DNA of 64,000 bases from Flavobacteriaceae bacterium. Lineage in GTDB: Bacteria > Bacteroidota > Bacteroidia > Flavobacteriales > Flavobacteriaceae. Every line of letters starts with the position of its first letter. Positions within the stretch are counted from its first letter, which is position 1. The translations under genes and the position numbers were made by a program. The notes under the pieces are model-generated. The model was not told where the DNA came from, did no database searches, and saw nothing but the letters and a program-made list of their open reading frames with translations. The stretch is taken from the NCBI GenBank assembly GCA_013043685.1, contig JABDNT010000013.1:1-64000 (forward strand). Direction: 5' to 3'. This document shows, piece after piece, positions 26,459 through 34,485 of this stretch.

Positions 26459-28000
26459 ATGAAGTCAAAAATTAGACAACTTAGCGAGCGAATTGAACAG
26501 GCACATTTAGGAGGTGGGCAAGCGCGCATCGATAAACAGCATAAAAAGAACAAACTTACAGCCCGCGAACGAATTCATTATTTGCTGGACGACAATTCCT
26601 TTGAGGAAATAGGTATTATGGTGACACACCGAACAACCGATTTCGGAATGGAGAAAGAACAATATTACGGTGATGGAGTGGTTACCGGGTATGGAACAAT
26701 TCATGGTCGGTTGGTTTACATTTATGCACAGGATTTTACAGTCTTCGGAGGTGCTCTTTCCGAAACCCATGCTGAGAAGATCTGCAAGGTAATGGATATC
26801 GCCATGAAGGTTGGCGCGCCTATCATTGGCTTAAACGACTCGGGCGGGGCCAGGATACAGGAGGGAGTGAGGTCGCTGGGGGGATATGCAGATATCTTCT
26901 ATCGAAATGTGATGGCATCGGGTGTGATTCCGCAGATTTCGGCTATCATGGGCCCATGTGCAGGGGGTGCTGTCTATTCACCGGCAATGACCGATTTTAC
27001 AATGATGGTTGAAGGAACCAGTTATATGTTCGTTACGGGGCCCAATGTGGTAAAGACTGTGACGAATGAAGAAGTAACCTCTGAAGAACTGGGAGGCGCA
27101 AGTACTCATTCCATGAAATCAGGAGTCGCCCATCTTACCGCAGCGAATGACGTACAATGCCTTGCGGATATAAAAAAACTACTTAGTTACCTGCCACAGA
27201 GCAACAGGGAAACACCGAAATCCCTGGATTATGAACTAGGCGATGAGATTCGACCGGAATTATCGCGAATTATTCCTAAAAGTACAGCAACACCATACGA
27301 TATGCGTGATGTGATCAAAGGGATAATCGACGAAGATTCATTTTTCGAAATTCATAAGGATTATGCGGAAAATATAGTGGTTGGATTTGCCCGCCTGGGA
27401 GGCCGAAGTATTGGGATAGTAGCAAATAACCCTATGTTTCTTGCGGGGGTACTTGGTGTGGACAGCTCTAAGAAGGCGGCCCGTTTTACGAGGTTCTGCG
27501 ATTGCTTTAATATTCCGTTACTGGTGCTGGTAGACGTACCGGGATTTTTGCCAGGGACCGACCAGGAGTGGAATGGGATCATTATTCATGGAGCAAAACT
27601 GTTATACGCGTTAAGTGAAGCCACCGTTCCAAGAATTACAGTGATTACACGTAAAGCGTATGGAGGAGCTTACGATGTGATGAATTCCAAGCATATCGGA
27701 GCCGACATGAACTTTGCGTGGCCTACTGCGGAAATAGCCGTTATGGGAGCTAAGGGTGCCAGTGAGATCATTTTCAGAAAAGAAATTCAGGCTGCAGATG
27801 ATCCAGAAAAGAAACTAAAGGAGAAAGAGAATGAATACGCCGAGAAGTTCGCTAACCCATGGCGCGCAGCAAAGCGTGGATTCATTGATGAGGTCATTTT
27901 ACCCAGATTCACGCGCCATAAATTAATCAAGGCCTACGCCATGTTGGAAGGCAAGAAAGCTAAAATCCCGAAAAAGAAACATGGGAATATTCCGTTATAA
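26459..28000 (+). CDS. Carboxyltransferase beta subunit of an acyl-CoA carboxylase
   Basis: A 513-residue carboxyltransferase of the PccB/MccB type. The two crotonase-like halves are visible: [21 protein letters not shown] and [16 protein letters not shown] (oxyanion region) in the first, and [22 protein letters not shown] and [15 protein letters not shown] in the second. It transfers CO2 from carboxybiotin to an acyl-CoA. The sequence resembles propionyl-CoA carboxylase beta chains more than acetyl-CoA carboxylase AccD. It begins three bases after the biotin carboxylase stop codon and ends with a terminator, closing the operon. Confidence 0.93.
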   Translation: MKSKIRQLSERIEQAHLGGGQARIDKQHKKNKLTARERIHYLLDDNSFEEIGIMVTHRTTDFGMEKEQYYGDGVVTGYGTIHGRLVYIYAQDFTVFGGALSETHAEKICKVMDIAMKVGAPIIGLNDSGGARIQEGVRSLGGYADIFYRNVMASGVIPQISAIMGPCAGGAVYSPAMTDFTMMVEGTSYMFVTGPNVVKTVTNEEVTSEELGGASTHSMKSGVAHLTAANDVQCLADIKKLLSYLPQSNRETPKSLDYELGDEIRPELSRIIPKSTATPYDMRDVIKGIIDEDSFFEIHKDYAENIVVGFARLGGRSIGIVANNPMFLAGVLGVDSSKKAARFTRFCDCFNIPLLVLVDVPGFLPGTDQEWNGIIIHGAKLLYALSEATVPRITVITRKAYGGAYDVMNSKHIGADMNFAWPTAEIAVMGAKGASEIIFRKEIQAADDPEKKLKEKENEYAEKFANPWRAAKRGFIDEVILPRFTRHKLIKAYAMLEGKKAKIPKKKHGNIPL

Positions 28001-28026
28001 CTCTTCTTTTCTATAAAACTTCACTT

Positions 28027-28071
28027 GGGGTTATTCTTGCAAAAATTATGTAGGAATAACCTCCATTTTTT
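28027..28071 (+). terminator. Terminator of the acyl-CoA carboxylase operon
   Basis: GGTTATTC at 28029-28036 pairs with GAATAACC at 28054-28061, extendable by two pairs at the base, and TTTTTT at 28066-28071 follows. It lies 27 bases after the operon's last stop codon. Confidence 0.75.
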
Positions 28072-28140
28072 ATCTATCTGATTGAAAATTAAGTATTTTC
28101 ACGTAAACTCTATTGTACCATTCGTATTTACATTTGAATC

Positions 28141-28189
28141 GAATAAGCCATAATTAATTTGTCCTCCCCATTCTACAGGCAGCTTATTC
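28141..28189. repeat. Short inverted repeat in the 281-base intergenic gap
   Basis: GAATAAGC at 28141-28148 and GCTTATTC at 28182-28189 are perfect 8-base inverted arms separated by 33 bases. The loop is long, so a stable RNA hairpin is unlikely; it may be two half-sites for a regulator or chance. The rest of 28072-28281 holds the stronger palindrome at 28216-28242 and no credible small gene. Confidence 0.3.
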
Positions 28190-28215
28190 CTATCCCTTTT
28201 GGTAATTATCAGTTA

Positions 28216-28242
28216 TGAAATATTCACGGCGTGAATACTTCA
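28216..28242. promoter_or_regulatory. Near-perfect 12-bp inverted repeat, probable operator
   Basis: TGAAATATTCAC at 28216-28227 and GTGAATACTTCA at 28231-28242 are inverted arms with one mismatch around GGC. The site is 40 bases upstream of the start codon of the duplicated-domain secreted protein, next to a -7-like AAAATTTG at 28253-28260. Symmetry and position fit a dimeric regulator, which cannot be named. Confidence 0.6.
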
Positions 28243-28281
28243 TAGGCTGGTAAAAATTTGTAACTACTAAACCAATATATT

Positions 28282-29115
28282 ATGAAAACAATTAAAACCA
28301 TCAAATTCCTGGGGCTAATAGTGTCTCTGTTGCTCTTCTTTTCGCCAGGATCAATCGTTTCTCAGGACGCGCCGGAAAAGATGTATGTTGAAATTGGATG
28401 CTTAAAATCCAAGAGCGACAATCTCGAGGCATTTATCAAGGATAAGGGAATGGCTTTCAATAGAGAAGCCCAGGCTAAGGGAATGCTACTGGATTTTATC
28501 GTTCTGAAAGTAATATATCCAAACGGGGAAGATTGTAAATGTGATTATAGAATGGTTTCTGTTTATAACGACATGAAACAACTCGACATGTTTATGAAGC
28601 CTAATATCGGGTATGAGATCGCTACAAAGGCTTTTGGAGGTCAGGAACAAGCACAAGCGGCTTGGGAGGAGTGGCAGGGTGTTGGAGTTGATAAAGGCTC
28701 CGAACTGTTTGAATTAGAGATGTCCGCAATGCCTGGCCCATCCGGGTCGGATATGTCTATTGCGAATTTTGTAAATGTAAAGCCGGGTATGGAAATGGAA
28801 TACGAAAAAATGGAACGTGAAGTATGGATGCCGGTTGTTAAAGAAGCCATTAAAGCCGGTATGTTGAACGATATGACAATCTGGAGCCGTGTAATGCCCG
28901 CGGGAGAACATCTGGACGGGGATTATATCCAGGTGATCGATATTAACAATTTCGCCCAGATGGGTAGTTGGGAATGGGAAGAGTTCGGGAAGATCTTCCA
29001 GAAAGTTCATCCCGGTGTTGACATGATGGAGATGGTCAAGAAATCGAATGCATTATCCACCCTTGGACATAATGAAACTGTTCAGGTTGTAGCAAGATTA
29101 AGTGATCCTAATTAG
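28282..29115 (+). CDS. Secreted protein with two copies of an alpha/beta domain, unknown function
   Basis: A 277-residue exported protein with a signal peptide (about residues 1-30, ending VSQDAPEK). I do not recognise a named family. Two internal copies can be aligned: residues about 33-100 (REAQAKGMLLDFIVLKVIYP, then GEDCKCDYRMVSVYND) and about 157-225 (KEAIKAGMLNDMTIWSRVMP, then GEHLDGDYIQVIDINN). The spacing of strands and helices resembles a duplicated dimeric alpha-beta barrel of the kind found in EthD or antibiotic-monooxygenase-like proteins. The first copy has a GEDCKCDY pair of cysteines absent from the second. It is monocistronic, with a probable operator upstream and a terminator downstream. 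Confidence 0.75.
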   Translation: MKTIKTIKFLGLIVSLLLFFSPGSIVSQDAPEKMYVEIGCLKSKSDNLEAFIKDKGMAFNREAQAKGMLLDFIVLKVIYPNGEDCKCDYRMVSVYNDMKQLDMFMKPNIGYEIATKAFGGQEQAQAAWEEWQGVGVDKGSELFELEMSAMPGPSGSDMSIANFVNVKPGMEMEYEKMEREVWMPVVKEAIKAGMLNDMTIWSRVMPAGEHLDGDYIQVIDINNFAQMGSWEWEEFGKIFQKVHPGVDMMEMVKKSNALSTLGHNETVQVVARLSDPN

Positions 29116-29137
29116 ATTAATCAGCCAAGAACAAGTA

Positions 29138-29169
29138 GCCGTCCCGCTTTGTCGGGGCGGTTCTTTTTT
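29138..29169 (+). terminator. Intrinsic terminator
   Basis: GCCGTCCCG at 29138-29146 pairs with CGGGGCGGT at 29153-29161 with G-U pairs, around CTTTGT. A T-run follows at 29164-29169. It ends the secreted-protein transcript and overlaps the stop region of the convergent acs gene. Confidence 0.85.
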
Positions 29170-31075
29170 ATAGAACATTATCCATGATATCCTGAACCAC
29201 TTCGGGATTCAAAAGTGTACTGGTATCTCCAAGGTTGGAAGTATCTTTTGAAGCGATCTTTCTTAAAATACGCCGCATGATCTTACCGCTTCTCGTTTTA
29301 GGCAGACCTGTTGTAAATTGAATTTTATCCAATTTGGCGATCGGACCGATACGTTCTGTGATCAATTGGTTGATCTCTTTTCGAAGATCGTCCCGATCCC
29401 TCTCCGTTCCGCTATCTTTAAGGATTACATAGCCATAAAGAGCGTTGCCTTTAACATCGTGTGGAAAGCCTACAATTGCACTTTCCGATACCGCCTGATG
29501 CTCGTTGATAGCATCTTCAATTGGCGCGGTGCCCAGATTGTGCCCCGATACTATGATCACATCATCCACGCGGCCGGTAATTCGGTAATAACCCGTCATA
29601 TCCCTTAAGGCACCATCACCGGTGAAGTACTTGTTTTCGAAAGTGGAAAAATAAGTATCCTTATATCGCTGATGATCTCCCCAAATTGTCCTTGCTATGG
29701 AAGGCCAGGGAAATTTAATACACAGTTTACCTTGAGCCGGATTACCCTTAACTTCTTCAGAATCATCGTTCATCAAACAAGGTTGAACGCCGGGAAGAGG
29801 CATCGTGGCGAAAGTTGGGATGGTAGGTGTAGCGAAGGGTATAGGCGAGATCATAATCCCACCGGTTTCGGTTTGCCACCAGGTATCCACAATCGGGCTG
29901 TTCATTTTACCAATGTGGTCGTTGTACCAGTGCCATGCTTCTTCGTTTATAGGTTCTCCCACTGTTCCCAGGACTTTGAGAGAGGATACATTGTATTTTT
30001 CAACATGGGTCAACGGTTCCTTAGCAAGGGCACGTATTGCCGTGGGAGCGGTATAGAATTGATTCACCTGATGTTTTTCCACTATCTGCCAGAACCGGCC
30101 CCAGTCCGGATAGGTAGGAACTCCCTCGAACATTACCGTAGTAGCGCCATTAGACAGTGGTCCATAAACGATATAGCTGTGACCTGTGATCCACCCTATA
30201 TCGGCGGTGCACCAATAGATATCACCTTGATGGTACTGAAATACATTTTTAAAGGTAAACGCAGTATATACCATATAACCGGCGGTTGAATGAACCATAC
30301 CTTTTGGTTTTCCTGTTGAGCCGGATGTGTAAAGAATGAATAGGGGATCTTCAGCGTTCATGATCTCAGGTTCACATTTTGGCGAAGCATCGTCCAGTAA
30401 TGGTTGTAACCAAAGGTCACGGCCTTCCTTCATATTTATTTCAGAATTAATTCTTTTTGCAACCAATACTGTTTCTACTCCTTGGCAGGAATCAAGCGCA
30501 TCGTCTACAATGCCCTTGAGGTCGATTGTCTTCGCTCCGCGAAATGAACCGTCACTTGTGATCACTATTTTACAGTCACAGTCATTAATGCGCGTGGCCA
30601 GGGCAGTGGAGGAGAAACCGGCGAAGACCACAGAGTGTATCGCTCCAATACGAGCGCAAGCCAGCACAGAAACCGCTAATTCCGGGATCATGGGGAGATA
30701 GATACATACCCGATCTCCTTTGCCAATACCTTTTGATTTCAGCACATTGGCAAATCTGCAAACACGATTATGCAGATCGGTATAAGAAATATGTTCGGCT
30801 GCTTCCGAAGGATCATTCGGCTCAAAAATGATCGCCGTATGTTCTCCTTTGGAAGTGAGGTGTCGGTCGATGCAATTCTCAGTGATATTCAGCTGCGCCC
30901 CTTCGAACCATTTTATTTCGGGTTTACTAAAATCCCACTCGAGCACTTTGTTCCAGCGTTTTCTCCACAGGAAATGTTCTTCTGCAATTTCTTCCCAAAA
31001 CAATTCGGGGTCCCGCACCGATTTCCTGTAGACCTGGAAATACTCTTCAAGATGTTTTATATGGTAGTTACTCAT
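29168..31075 (-). CDS. acs: Acetate-CoA ligase (acetyl-CoA synthetase)
   Basis: A 635-residue AMP-forming synthetase activating acetate to acetyl-CoA. The P-loop-like FILYTSGSTGKPKGMVHST, TADIGWITGHSYIVYGPL, VDTWWQTETGGIM and the hinge region YRITGRVDDVIIVSGHNLGT are in the expected order. The C-terminal PKTRSGKIMRRILRKI contains the catalytic lysine usually controlled by acetylation. It is cytoplasmic. It lies 11 bases downstream of an outer-membrane porin gene, so uptake and activation of small carboxylates may be co-expressed. The length fits the family. Confidence 0.96.
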   Translation of the reverse strand: MSNYHIKHLEEYFQVYRKSVRDPELFWEEIAEEHFLWRKRWNKVLEWDFSKPEIKWFEGAQLNITENCIDRHLTSKGEHTAIIFEPNDPSEAAEHISYTDLHNRVCRFANVLKSKGIGKGDRVCIYLPMIPELAVSVLACARIGAIHSVVFAGFSSTALATRINDCDCKIVITSDGSFRGAKTIDLKGIVDDALDSCQGVETVLVAKRINSEINMKEGRDLWLQPLLDDASPKCEPEIMNAEDPLFILYTSGSTGKPKGMVHSTAGYMVYTAFTFKNVFQYHQGDIYWCTADIGWITGHSYIVYGPLSNGATTVMFEGVPTYPDWGRFWQIVEKHQVNQFYTAPTAIRALAKEPLTHVEKYNVSSLKVLGTVGEPINEEAWHWYNDHIGKMNSPIVDTWWQTETGGIMISPIPFATPTIPTFATMPLPGVQPCLMNDDSEEVKGNPAQGKLCIKFPWPSIARTIWGDHQRYKDTYFSTFENKYFTGDGALRDMTGYYRITGRVDDVIIVSGHNLGTAPIEDAINEHQAVSESAIVGFPHDVKGNALYGYVILKDSGTERDRDDLRKEINQLITERIGPIAKLDKIQFTTGLPKTRSGKIMRRILRKIASKDTSNLGDTSTLLNPEVVQDIMDNVL

Positions 31076-31086
31076 AGTTCTTTGTA

Positions 31087-32301
31087 TTAAAGATAAATCA
31101 TGGCCTGGAGGGTCACTGTTCCGGTTTCACTTTCACCAAAAGCCTGATTTTTATATTCGAGGGTTAATTTTGAATTATGTCCGCTAAAAAAAGCATTTGC
31201 TCCAATTCCGAAGATATTCCGATTATCATCCACCGCATCATAACTGTTAGAAGCAAATGAGATGTACGGCTGAAAACGTGTCTTCTTCAATTCCCCTGGA
31301 AGGACATAGCCTGCATGTGCATATACCATGCTTCCCGTCCCGTATACATTGAACAAGTAATTGGTTCCATAGTTATTAGACTGAAAACTAGCATAAGCTG
31401 TAATGGCGCCGCCATTTTCCCCTAATGGCGCATCGTAGAAGGCATCTACGGCAAAAATTGCCACGTCTTCTCCATTCAGCATCCCATTGTCGCTGGCGAC
31501 CACCGCACCACTCGGGTGAAAGAAGAATCCGGCACCGACATTGAATACCTTTTTTTCTCCCAGGTAGGTTCCAATTTTAAAAGGCAACAAATTGGCTTCC
31601 TGGTCCAGAATATGCAAATCGAAATACCCTGAATAAGCAAAACCTGCATCTTTGGAACCCAGAAGGCGTCTTCCTGCATATACGGCTCCCGAGACATCCA
31701 GTGGATCCCGCTCATCGAGGCTGTTTGTGATCGCCTCATTTATCGCGACCCGGTATTGAAGCTTCCCGAATTTCCCTTTTCCGAATACTCCAAGATGCCT
31801 GATAAATTGATCGGATAATCCCAAAGTTGACCAGGATTGGCGGTTATTGTCCAATGGGAGTAGGTTTAATGTACTTTGGTTATTGAGCCTGGAGATACCG
31901 TTCCAGTAATGGAGTCCGCCACCTATGGCATGATCACCAATATGATATTGCCCCCAAACCCCGTGAAAAAACAATTGGGAATCTTTACCTGTCCCGGTTG
32001 CGCTAAGGTTTTCGGCATTGAGATTATTCAGACCAAAATGGGTTAGTATCAGGAACTTTTCATTGATCTGCGCATATGCAACGATTCGTGCTCTTCTGAG
32101 GTTAAAATTGATATTACTTGATTCCTCAGGGACATTGTCATTATAAATAGCCTGAGCCTGTACCCAGGAAATGATGCGCAAGTACTTTTTTCCTTCTTCA
32201 TCAAATTTCACTTTAAGGCCACCATTATAGTCGGGAGAACTCTGGGCGAAAATTACCTGGCTCAAAAGAAGAAAAACACATAGAACGATAAGATTTTTCA
32301 T
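31087..32301 (-). CDS. Outer-membrane porin-like protein
   Basis: A 404-residue exported protein. It has a signal peptide (MKNLIVLCVFLLLSQVIFAQ), amphipathic strands throughout (for example RIISWVQAQAIYND, NLRRARIVAYAQINEKFLIL) and a C-terminal strand (TVTLQAMIYL). The pattern resembles phosphate-selective porin O/P-like proteins of Bacteroidota. It is encoded immediately upstream of acs, suggesting that it admits acetate or another small carboxylate, but the ligand is inferred only from the neighbourhood. Confidence 0.75.
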   Translation of the reverse strand: MKNLIVLCVFLLLSQVIFAQSSPDYNGGLKVKFDEEGKKYLRIISWVQAQAIYNDNVPEESSNINFNLRRARIVAYAQINEKFLILTHFGLNNLNAENLSATGTGKDSQLFFHGVWGQYHIGDHAIGGGLHYWNGISRLNNQSTLNLLPLDNNRQSWSTLGLSDQFIRHLGVFGKGKFGKLQYRVAINEAITNSLDERDPLDVSGAVYAGRRLLGSKDAGFAYSGYFDLHILDQEANLLPFKIGTYLGEKKVFNVGAGFFFHPSGAVVASDNGMLNGEDVAIFAVDAFYDAPLGENGGAITAYASFQSNNYGTNYLFNVYGTGSMVYAHAGYVLPGELKKTRFQPYISFASNSYDAVDDNRNIFGIGANAFFSGHNSKLTLEYKNQAFGESETGTVTLQAMIYL

Positions 32302-32373
32302 TGTTATAGAAGGTTAGATTTAACAAATATAAGAGTTCTCCATCTGAGGTTTTACAGTGAATGCCTATGTGTT

Positions 32374-32772
32374 TTATTTTTCGTTGTCCGCAAGTTTCTT
32401 CAAGGCCAATCCTGAAAAAACCAACACAAGTCCGAGAAAGACGATTAGCAAACAGATAATAAAAGTGGTAAGAAAGAAATTCCCTCCTGTAAAATTGAAG
32501 AAATAAGTGATAATTGCCCCGAAGATCATAATTAGAAAGCCACCTAAAACAGTTTTCTTATTAGCAATAATCACCATAATAAGAAATAATACCCAGGGCA
32601 AGCTGTTCGGGCTGTTTTTCATGACTCCCGAAAATCCACCTCCGTAAGCTTCCGAACCTGAAAGCAGACTGAATAATAACACCAGTATACTTAGAATAAG
32701 TAATACCGAAAGCGCAATCGCTCGAACGATTCGCAGTGTTTTAATTTGATGGGAATTTTCCATTGAGCACAA
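32374..32772 (-). CDS. Small four-helix membrane protein, unknown function
   Basis: A 132-residue protein with about four hydrophobic segments (residues 15-35, 52-68, 73-92, 98-122) and a short charged tail (KKLADNEK). I do not recognise a family with confidence. The second half (FFLTTFIICLLIVFLGLVLVFSGLALKK) is strongly membrane-spanning. It lies 18 bases downstream of the methyltransferase gene and 72 bases upstream of the porin gene. Translation may start at Met4 (MENSHQIK) instead of Met1. No function is suggested by context. Confidence 0.65.
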   Translation of the reverse strand: MCSMENSHQIKTLRIVRAIALSVLLILSILVLLFSLLSGSEAYGGGFSGVMKNSPNSLPWVLFLIMVIIANKKTVLGGFLIMIFGAIITYFFNFTGGNFFLTTFIICLLIVFLGLVLVFSGLALKKLADNEK

Positions 32773-32790
32773 ATTTAGATCAGAAACTCT

Positions 32791-33624
32791 TTATTTAATC
32801 GCGATCACCTCTGTCATTAGCGGACAGCAAATGCTGGATCCGGGAGTCTGTTCCAATTCCTGGAGGTCATCAAACGCCTGTTTCATATGCGTCTCGGAAA
32901 GATAACCCACTTCCACAAGACGTGGGAAATAACTGTAATAAAATGTCTTGGGCCATTGCCAGTTGAGGGTGTCCGGCCTCCCAATTTTAGCCATCAGTCT
33001 GACTCCGGGGACCTGCATACCAAATCCACTTAGAATTTCGGGCAGGTGCCTGCCAATATCGATCTCTCCTTCCGAATCCCGGAAACTTTTCAGGGCAGCT
33101 GCAATAGCGATCGACAATCCATCCTTTTTAGGTTCGGTTTGATGTGTGGACCAGTCGTAGTATTCATGAATCACCATCTTTCCACCTGGCTTAAGTGCAT
33201 TATATACTTTCTGAAGGATCTCTTTGGGGTTTGGAAGCCACGCCAGTGCCCAGCGACAATACATGCCATCAATGGAATTAGGTTCCAGTTGCATCTCGTT
33301 GAAATCGGCACATATTGCTTTTATGTTTAAATGCTGAAGCGTGCTCAGCTCGTTGAGGTGATGAATATATCCTTCCGATTTATCTACCCCGATAACAGTT
33401 CCCGATTCCCCTGCAATACATGCCATCTCCCGGGTGCAATAACCGGGGCCAGAGCCTAGATCGAGCAAGGTATCACCAGCCGTAAATCCTGCTTTGGCCC
33501 ACCCATGCTGAGCTTCTTCCGCCCACACCTGGTGTTGAATCCCAAGGCGGATCAATTCCTGCTTATCGGTTCCTAGAATATAGGACGTAGCTTCTTTTTT
33601 CATGAAATTAACCGAATTATTCAT
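32791..33624 (-). CDS. Class I SAM-dependent methyltransferase
   Basis: A 277-residue enzyme with the SAM-binding motif I LLDLGSGPGYCTREMA, motif II acidic VIGVDKSEGYIHH, and post-motifs GMYCRWALAWLPNPKEILQ and LKPGGKMVIHEYYDW. These place it in the UbiE/Coq5-like methyltransferase superfamily acting on small molecules. The substrate is unknown. Translation could begin at Met1 (33624) or Met8 (33603); nothing decides this. It is the first gene of a minus-strand run with the small membrane protein and is divergent from ssb. Confidence 0.85.
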   Translation of the reverse strand: MNNSVNFMKKEATSYILGTDKQELIRLGIQHQVWAEEAQHGWAKAGFTAGDTLLDLGSGPGYCTREMACIAGESGTVIGVDKSEGYIHHLNELSTLQHLNIKAICADFNEMQLEPNSIDGMYCRWALAWLPNPKEILQKVYNALKPGGKMVIHEYYDWSTHQTEPKKDGLSIAIAAALKSFRDSEGEIDIGRHLPEILSGFGMQVPGVRLMAKIGRPDTLNWQWPKTFYYSYFPRLVEVGYLSETHMKQAFDDLQELEQTPGSSICCPLMTEVIAIK

Positions 33625-33763
33625 TAAAGCTACGAATAAAGTTTGTAAAAATAATGTATATATAAGTGCTTGTTAAACAGGAGTAAAAGAGTGTACAAAC
33701 ATTTACAAACGACTATAAACGAAAGTAAATATTTCACAACCGAGTCTCACGGCGACAGCGAAT

Positions 33764-33771
33764 TATGTTTG
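33764..33771 (+). promoter_or_regulatory. -7 promoter element of the ssb gene
   Basis: TATGTTTG is an exact TAnnTTTG match lying 58 bases before the ssb start. The resulting leader of about 55 bases contains a small inverted repeat (TCGAA at 33777-33781, TTCGA at 33791-33795). Upstream, 33690-33720 is rich in TACAAAC/TAAACGA-like repeats without a clear function. Confidence 0.5.
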
Positions 33772-33829
33772 CCCTGTCGAATGAAAGACGTTCGATAGTA
33801 TCAATTGTTAAACCTTAAAATTAATTATT

Positions 33830-34165
33830 ATGAATGCACTTAGAAACAAAGTACAGTTGATTGGAAGACTTGGGCAAGACCCAGAAATTATGACTTTTGA
33901 CGACGGCAACAAACTGGCAAAATTCTCCATGGCCACAGATGACAGCTACAAGGACAAAAACGGTGAAAAGGTAGAGCGTGCCTACTGGCATAATGTAGTC
34001 GTTCGGGGTGGCCTGGTTAATGTGGTGGAAAACTATGTAAGTAAAGGACAGGAGATCGCCATAGAAGGTAAACTCACCAATCGCTCTTACGAGGATAAGG
34101 AAGGAAATAAGCGTTATACAACCGAAGTGGTCTGTAACGAATTATTGTTAATCGGGGGGAAATAA
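33830..34165 (+). CDS. Single-stranded DNA-binding protein lacking the acidic tail
   Basis: A 111-residue OB-fold protein of the SSB family. It starts MNALRNKVQLIGRLGQDPEI and retains the core strands KLAKFSMATDD, RAYWHNVVVRG, SKGQEIAIEGKLTNRSYED and YTTEVVCNELLLI. It ends at IGGK, directly after the OB fold, so there is no disordered linker and no acidic DDDIPF-like C-terminal tip, the part through which SSB recruits partner proteins. It is therefore probably a secondary SSB rather than the essential replicative one. It is monocistronic, with its own -7 element and terminator. Confidence 0.92.
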   Translation: MNALRNKVQLIGRLGQDPEIMTFDDGNKLAKFSMATDDSYKDKNGEKVERAYWHNVVVRGGLVNVVENYVSKGQEIAIEGKLTNRSYEDKEGNKRYTTEVVCNELLLIGGK

Positions 34166-34183
34166 CATATCCCCGAAAAAACT

Positions 34184-34214
34184 AAACACCCGCACTTGAA
34201 GAGTGCGGGTGTTT
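34184..34214 (+). terminator. Intrinsic terminator of ssb
   Basis: AAACACCCGCACT at 34184-34196 and AGTGCGGGTGTTT at 34202-34214 form a perfect 13-bp stem around a 5-base loop. It lies 18 bases after the ssb stop codon. Confidence 0.93.
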
Positions 34215-34329
34215 GTGTTATAAGATTCTGTATCGGAGGTTTGTCTAAAGGTTCGACTACAGCTTCGATCTACTAAATAAAAGACCCATAAAATCAGGCT
34301 GGTTAAAATTATTAATTAAAGGGGTTCTG

Positions 34330-34485
34330 CTAATAGTTATTCAGCTTTTTCTGTTTTAAACCCAATACGAAACCTTTTACTATAGCTGACAAGAAAGTGA
34401 CACCAAAAGCCGCAAGGACAGTATATCGGAAGAACTTTATCGAAAACTTACTTGCATGTTTCAGTTTATTATTTCCGACGCTATT
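34330..34485 (-). other. Startless in-frame ORF after the CoA-transferase stop codon
   Basis: Immediately after the TAA at 34486-34488 the same minus-strand frame stays open for 51 codons to a TAG at 34330-34332. The translation contains a credible membrane segment followed by a basic tail (RYTVLAAFGVTFLSAIVKGF, then LGLKQKKLNNY). There is no ATG, GTG or early TTG, so as written it could be made only from a rare start (CTG or ATT) or by stop-codon readthrough. It could also be the remnant of a small membrane protein gene. The remaining part of 34215-34329 shows nothing. Confidence 0.3.

Noticed and set aside
29672-30289. Long open frame on the plus strand opposite acs (about 205 codons)
   Set aside because: It lies wholly inside the strongly supported acetyl-CoA synthetase gene, and its translation has no recognisable domain, signal or start context.
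33690-33720. TACAAAC/TAAACGA-like repeats as DnaA boxes, an origin or a CRISPR remnant
   Set aside because: The units are irregular, few and AT-rich, without the spacing of CRISPR repeats or a recognisable DnaA-box cluster.
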